From Cytophagaceae bacterium (GTDB lineage Bacteria; Bacteroidota; Bacteroidia; Cytophagales; Flexibacteraceae), in contig CANHWS010000226.1 of NCBI GenBank assembly GCA_947464365.1, positions 1 through 5,657 of the forward strand: 5,657 nt of DNA. The letters are read 5' to 3'. Shown here piece by piece: positions 3,729-5,657 of the stretch. The notes under the pieces were generated by a model. The model saw only the letters and a list, made by a program, of their open reading frames with translations. It did no database searches and was not told the DNA's origin. A program made the translations under genes and the position numbers. Position 1 is the stretch's first letter. Each line of letters opens with the position of its first letter.

Positions 3729-5657
3729 ATGAAAAAAGTTTTTTCGCTCGCCAAGTCAGCCTTGGTGTTTGCTGCTGTTTTGGCATCTGGTACGCTACTT
3801 GCCCAAAACGTAAATGTGGAGGCAACTGGTGGTACCAATGCCTCGTACACAACCCTTAAAGCTGCTGTTGACGCTGTCAACGCAGGTACACACACTGGCG
3901 ATGTTAAAGTCTTGTTCGTTAATAACACGACCGAAACTGCCAAGACTGTGGTTAACCCTAGTGGCTCTGGTGCTGCTAGCTATACCAACCTTACAATCGG
4001 TGTCGGTTCTTCCGTATCGAGTCTGATCACCGTTACTGGCACAGTTGCTGGTGACCGCCTGATTGACGTAAGTGGTAGCAACGTGATTATTGATGGTCGC
4101 CCTGGTCAAACAGGTTCAACCTCACAACTACTGCTTAATCTAACTGTTACCACCTCTTCGGGTGTGCGATTTATATCTACAGCTGGCTTCCCAATGGGAG
4201 GGTCTGGCATCAGGTACACACAGCTTACCGGAACAGGTCTTACCTCAACAGGTAGTGGTATCTTCCTTGGTACTAGTGTACAGGCCTCTAAAGATAGTAA
4301 CCTAGTTGCTGAGTTCAACACAGTCCGGGCGCTAAGTTCTGGTATTATAGTTGGCTCAAACACAAGGCCTAATATCACTAAAAACGTAACGATTTCTAAT
4401 AACACGATCGTAAACGTTACTACAACCTCTATTAACGGTAACATTAATAGCACTGCGGAAGGGTTTGCTATGATATCTGGAAACAGTATCTCGCATAGTA
4501 GCTATAACTCGACCACTACAAGCGCTGTAATGGGGATTGAAATTACTGGAACGGGAAACCAATTCAGTACCGGAAACCCTTACACACTTACTATTACCAA
4601 TAACTCGGTATTTAACCTTGCTACAAACCCAGCAAGCGGTAACCCTGCCCTTAGGGGTATCTCGATTACTTGTACTGGTATTGCTGGTGGTATGACAAAT
4701 GGAGCTGGCAAGTTCTTCGTTGCCAACAATAACATCCAATTGTCGCCAACCACTACCACAAGGGGGTTAGTTGTAATCGGCCTTGCCTTCTTTGGAGCGT
4801 CTCTTACCTCTAATGCAGACGATATTCGTGGTACTTTCGAGTTTTATCATAACACGATAAGCATCGGAGGCAACAATGCCACTGGTGGTGTTGCGTCTAC
4901 TACATCGCAAACACGGGGTATTGTAATATCCTGCAATGCCCAGAACACTACGGTAAGGTCTATGAACAACATCATCGTTGTGTCGCGGACTGGTACTGGT
5001 AACACAAGGCATTTGTGGGGTCAATTCCCAATTACTGGCCTAGATGCGTTTAACAACTATACAGCACCTCCGACAGGTTTTTCGTTTTTATCTAACTTCA
5101 ACGTTTACTTCAAAAACGCAACTGCAAATGGCTTTATAGTTTCTGGGCCATATAATGGTGGTTTTGTATTCGGCACGGGGTCCACAGTTTCCGGCATGGG
5201 CGTTGAGTTTAATGAAATGTACGGTGGTAACCAAGAAACCAACTCTAGCGAGGCCCAAATCACCTTCCCTAGTGCTGGCTCGCCTGTCTTTACATCAACT
5301 TTTGATAAGGATACCCGTTTGATCGGTACAGCCATCACCGGTTTGAACACTGATTTCTCTGGTGTTACCCGTGGTACTCCTCCTTACATCGGTGCTCACG
5401 AAGGTTCTGCCTTCCCGAACGATCTTACTGTTGTTCAGGTATACTCTCTGGGTAAGATTCCTTATCCTTATGCCTTCCCGCATGTTGTGCAGGCCAATGT
5501 CAAAAACGTAGGTGTTTTTGATGCCACCAACGTAACTGTCACGCTCAACATTACTGGTGCCAATACGGTCACTAGGACTGCAGTCATTCCTTCGTTGCTA
5601 GCAGGTGCGTCAACCATGGTTTCTTTCCCAGCCATCGACGCAAGCGATATCACAACA
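3729..5657 (+). CDS. Large secreted beta-helix surface protein with CARDB-like domain, probable T9SS substrate, 3' part missing
   Basis: The frame is open from ATG 3729 for 643 codons to the window edge. Residues 1-25 are a Sec signal peptide (MKKVFSLAKSALVFAAVLAS..., cut after LLA, before QNVNV). Residues about 26-115 resemble the N-terminal module common to Bacteroidota beta-helix proteins: SYTTLKAAVDAVNAGTHTGDV, then NNTTETAKTVVNPSGSG and LIDVSGSNVIIDGR. Residues about 200-420 hold Asn-rich parallel beta-helix rungs: ISNNTI (222), ISGNSI (249), ITNNSV (289), VANNNI (331), YHNTI (373) and MNNII (412). The helix region closes with PYIGAHE (552-558), like the IGADE motif of relatives. From residue about 565 a CARDB-like Ig-fold begins (DLTVVQV, VVQANVKNVG, TNVTVTLN). 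Thr, Ser, Asn and Gly dominate. Likely a cell-surface or extracellular adhesin-type protein; the C-terminal sorting domain that would prove type IX secretion is beyond the window. No ligand or enzyme activity can be assigned. Confidence 0.88.
   Translation, partial: MKKVFSLAKSALVFAAVLASGTLLAQNVNVEATGGTNASYTTLKAAVDAVNAGTHTGDVKVLFVNNTTETAKTVVNPSGSGAASYTNLTIGVGSSVSSLITVTGTVAGDRLIDVSGSNVIIDGRPGQTGSTSQLLLNLTVTTSSGVRFISTAGFPMGGSGIRYTQLTGTGLTSTGSGIFLGTSVQASKDSNLVAEFNTVRALSSGIIVGSNTRPNITKNVTISNNTIVNVTTTSINGNINSTAEGFAMISGNSISHSSYNSTTTSAVMGIEITGTGNQFSTGNPYTLTITNNSVFNLATNPASGNPALRGISITCTGIAGGMTNGAGKFFVANNNIQLSPTTTTRGLVVIGLAFFGASLTSNADDIRGTFEFYHNTISIGGNNATGGVASTTSQTRGIVISCNAQNTTVRSMNNIIVVSRTGTGNTRHLWGQFPITGLDAFNNYTAPPTGFSFLSNFNVYFKNATANGFIVSGPYNGGFVFGTGSTVSGMGVEFNEMYGGNQETNSSEAQITFPSAGSPVFTSTFDKDTRLIGTAITGLNTDFSGVTRGTPPYIGAHEGSAFPNDLTVVQVYSLGKIPYPYAFPHVVQANVKNVGVFDATNVTVTLNITGANTVTRTAVIPSLLAGASTMVSFPAIDASDITT
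4338..4979 (+). repeat. Protein-level repeats forming beta-helix rungs
   Basis: Within the large secreted protein two short motifs alternate. One is a Gly-Ile strand: SGIIV (204), MGIEI (268), RGISI (309), RGLVV (345), RGIVI (396). The other is an Asn turn plus strand: SNNTI (223), TNNSV (290), ANNNI (332), HNTI (374), NNII (413). Each pair forms a unit averaging roughly 40-50 residues. DNA identity between units is low, so these are old, diverged repeats, not recent duplications. Confidence 0.6.

Noticed and set aside
3686..5653. Many minus-strand ORFs (and one plus-strand ORF, 3814-4026) across the large secreted gene
   Set aside because: They are shadows of an open Thr/Asn/Gly-rich frame of 643 codons; such codon composition leaves the opposite strand poor in stop codons.
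1..5657. CRISPR arrays, tRNA or rRNA genes, insertion sequences, attachment sites, riboswitches
   Set aside because: No evenly spaced direct repeats, no cloverleaf-like or rRNA-like segments, no transposase or integrase motifs and no conserved riboswitch core were seen on either strand by reading.

Overview
The window looks like chromosomal DNA from a member of the Bacteroidota, or the wider Bacteroidota/Chlorobi-type group. The reasons are a large secreted beta-helix protein of the kind these bacteria make in great numbers, a long GapN-like aldehyde dehydrogenase and a long UxaA of types I associate with this group, and start codons that mostly lack a Shine-Dalgarno sequence. The assignment rests on protein style, not on a marker gene, so genus and species cannot be named.

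Layout, left to right. (1) Positions 1-962, minus strand: the first 320 codons of a GapN-like non-phosphorylating glyceraldehyde-3-phosphate dehydrogenase, cut by the window edge one codon before the expected catalytic Cys. (2) Positions 963-1351: a divergent intergenic region holding at most a doubtful small membrane-protein ORF (961-1116) and a weak minus-strand promoter match. (3) Positions 1352-3025, plus strand: a complete altronate dehydratase (uxaA), followed by a good intrinsic terminator at 3076-3105. (4) Positions 3106-3366: an AT-rich regulatory stretch with two weak Bacteroidota-type promoter candidates and an imperfect inverted repeat. (5) Positions 3367-3717: a small secreted Ala/Lys-rich protein of unknown function. 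(6) Positions 3729-5657: the first 643 codons of a secreted beta-helix surface protein that reaches a CARDB-like Ig-fold domain just before the window ends. Genes 5 and 6 are 11 bases apart and probably form an operon.

The two metabolic genes fit one route. UxaA turns D-altronate into 2-keto-3-deoxygluconate; that compound, after phosphorylation and aldol cleavage by enzymes not in this window, gives pyruvate and glyceraldehyde 3-phosphate, the expected substrate of GapN. The right-hand genes are a separate cell-surface unit, insulated by the terminator. No tRNA, rRNA, CRISPR array, insertion sequence or phage gene was seen.

I found no clear new multi-gene system. The points most worth checking are a Gly where canonical aldehyde dehydrogenases have their general-base Glu, the shared CATG start of gapN and a possible membrane microprotein, and the strong codon-use change in the middle of the beta-helix gene.
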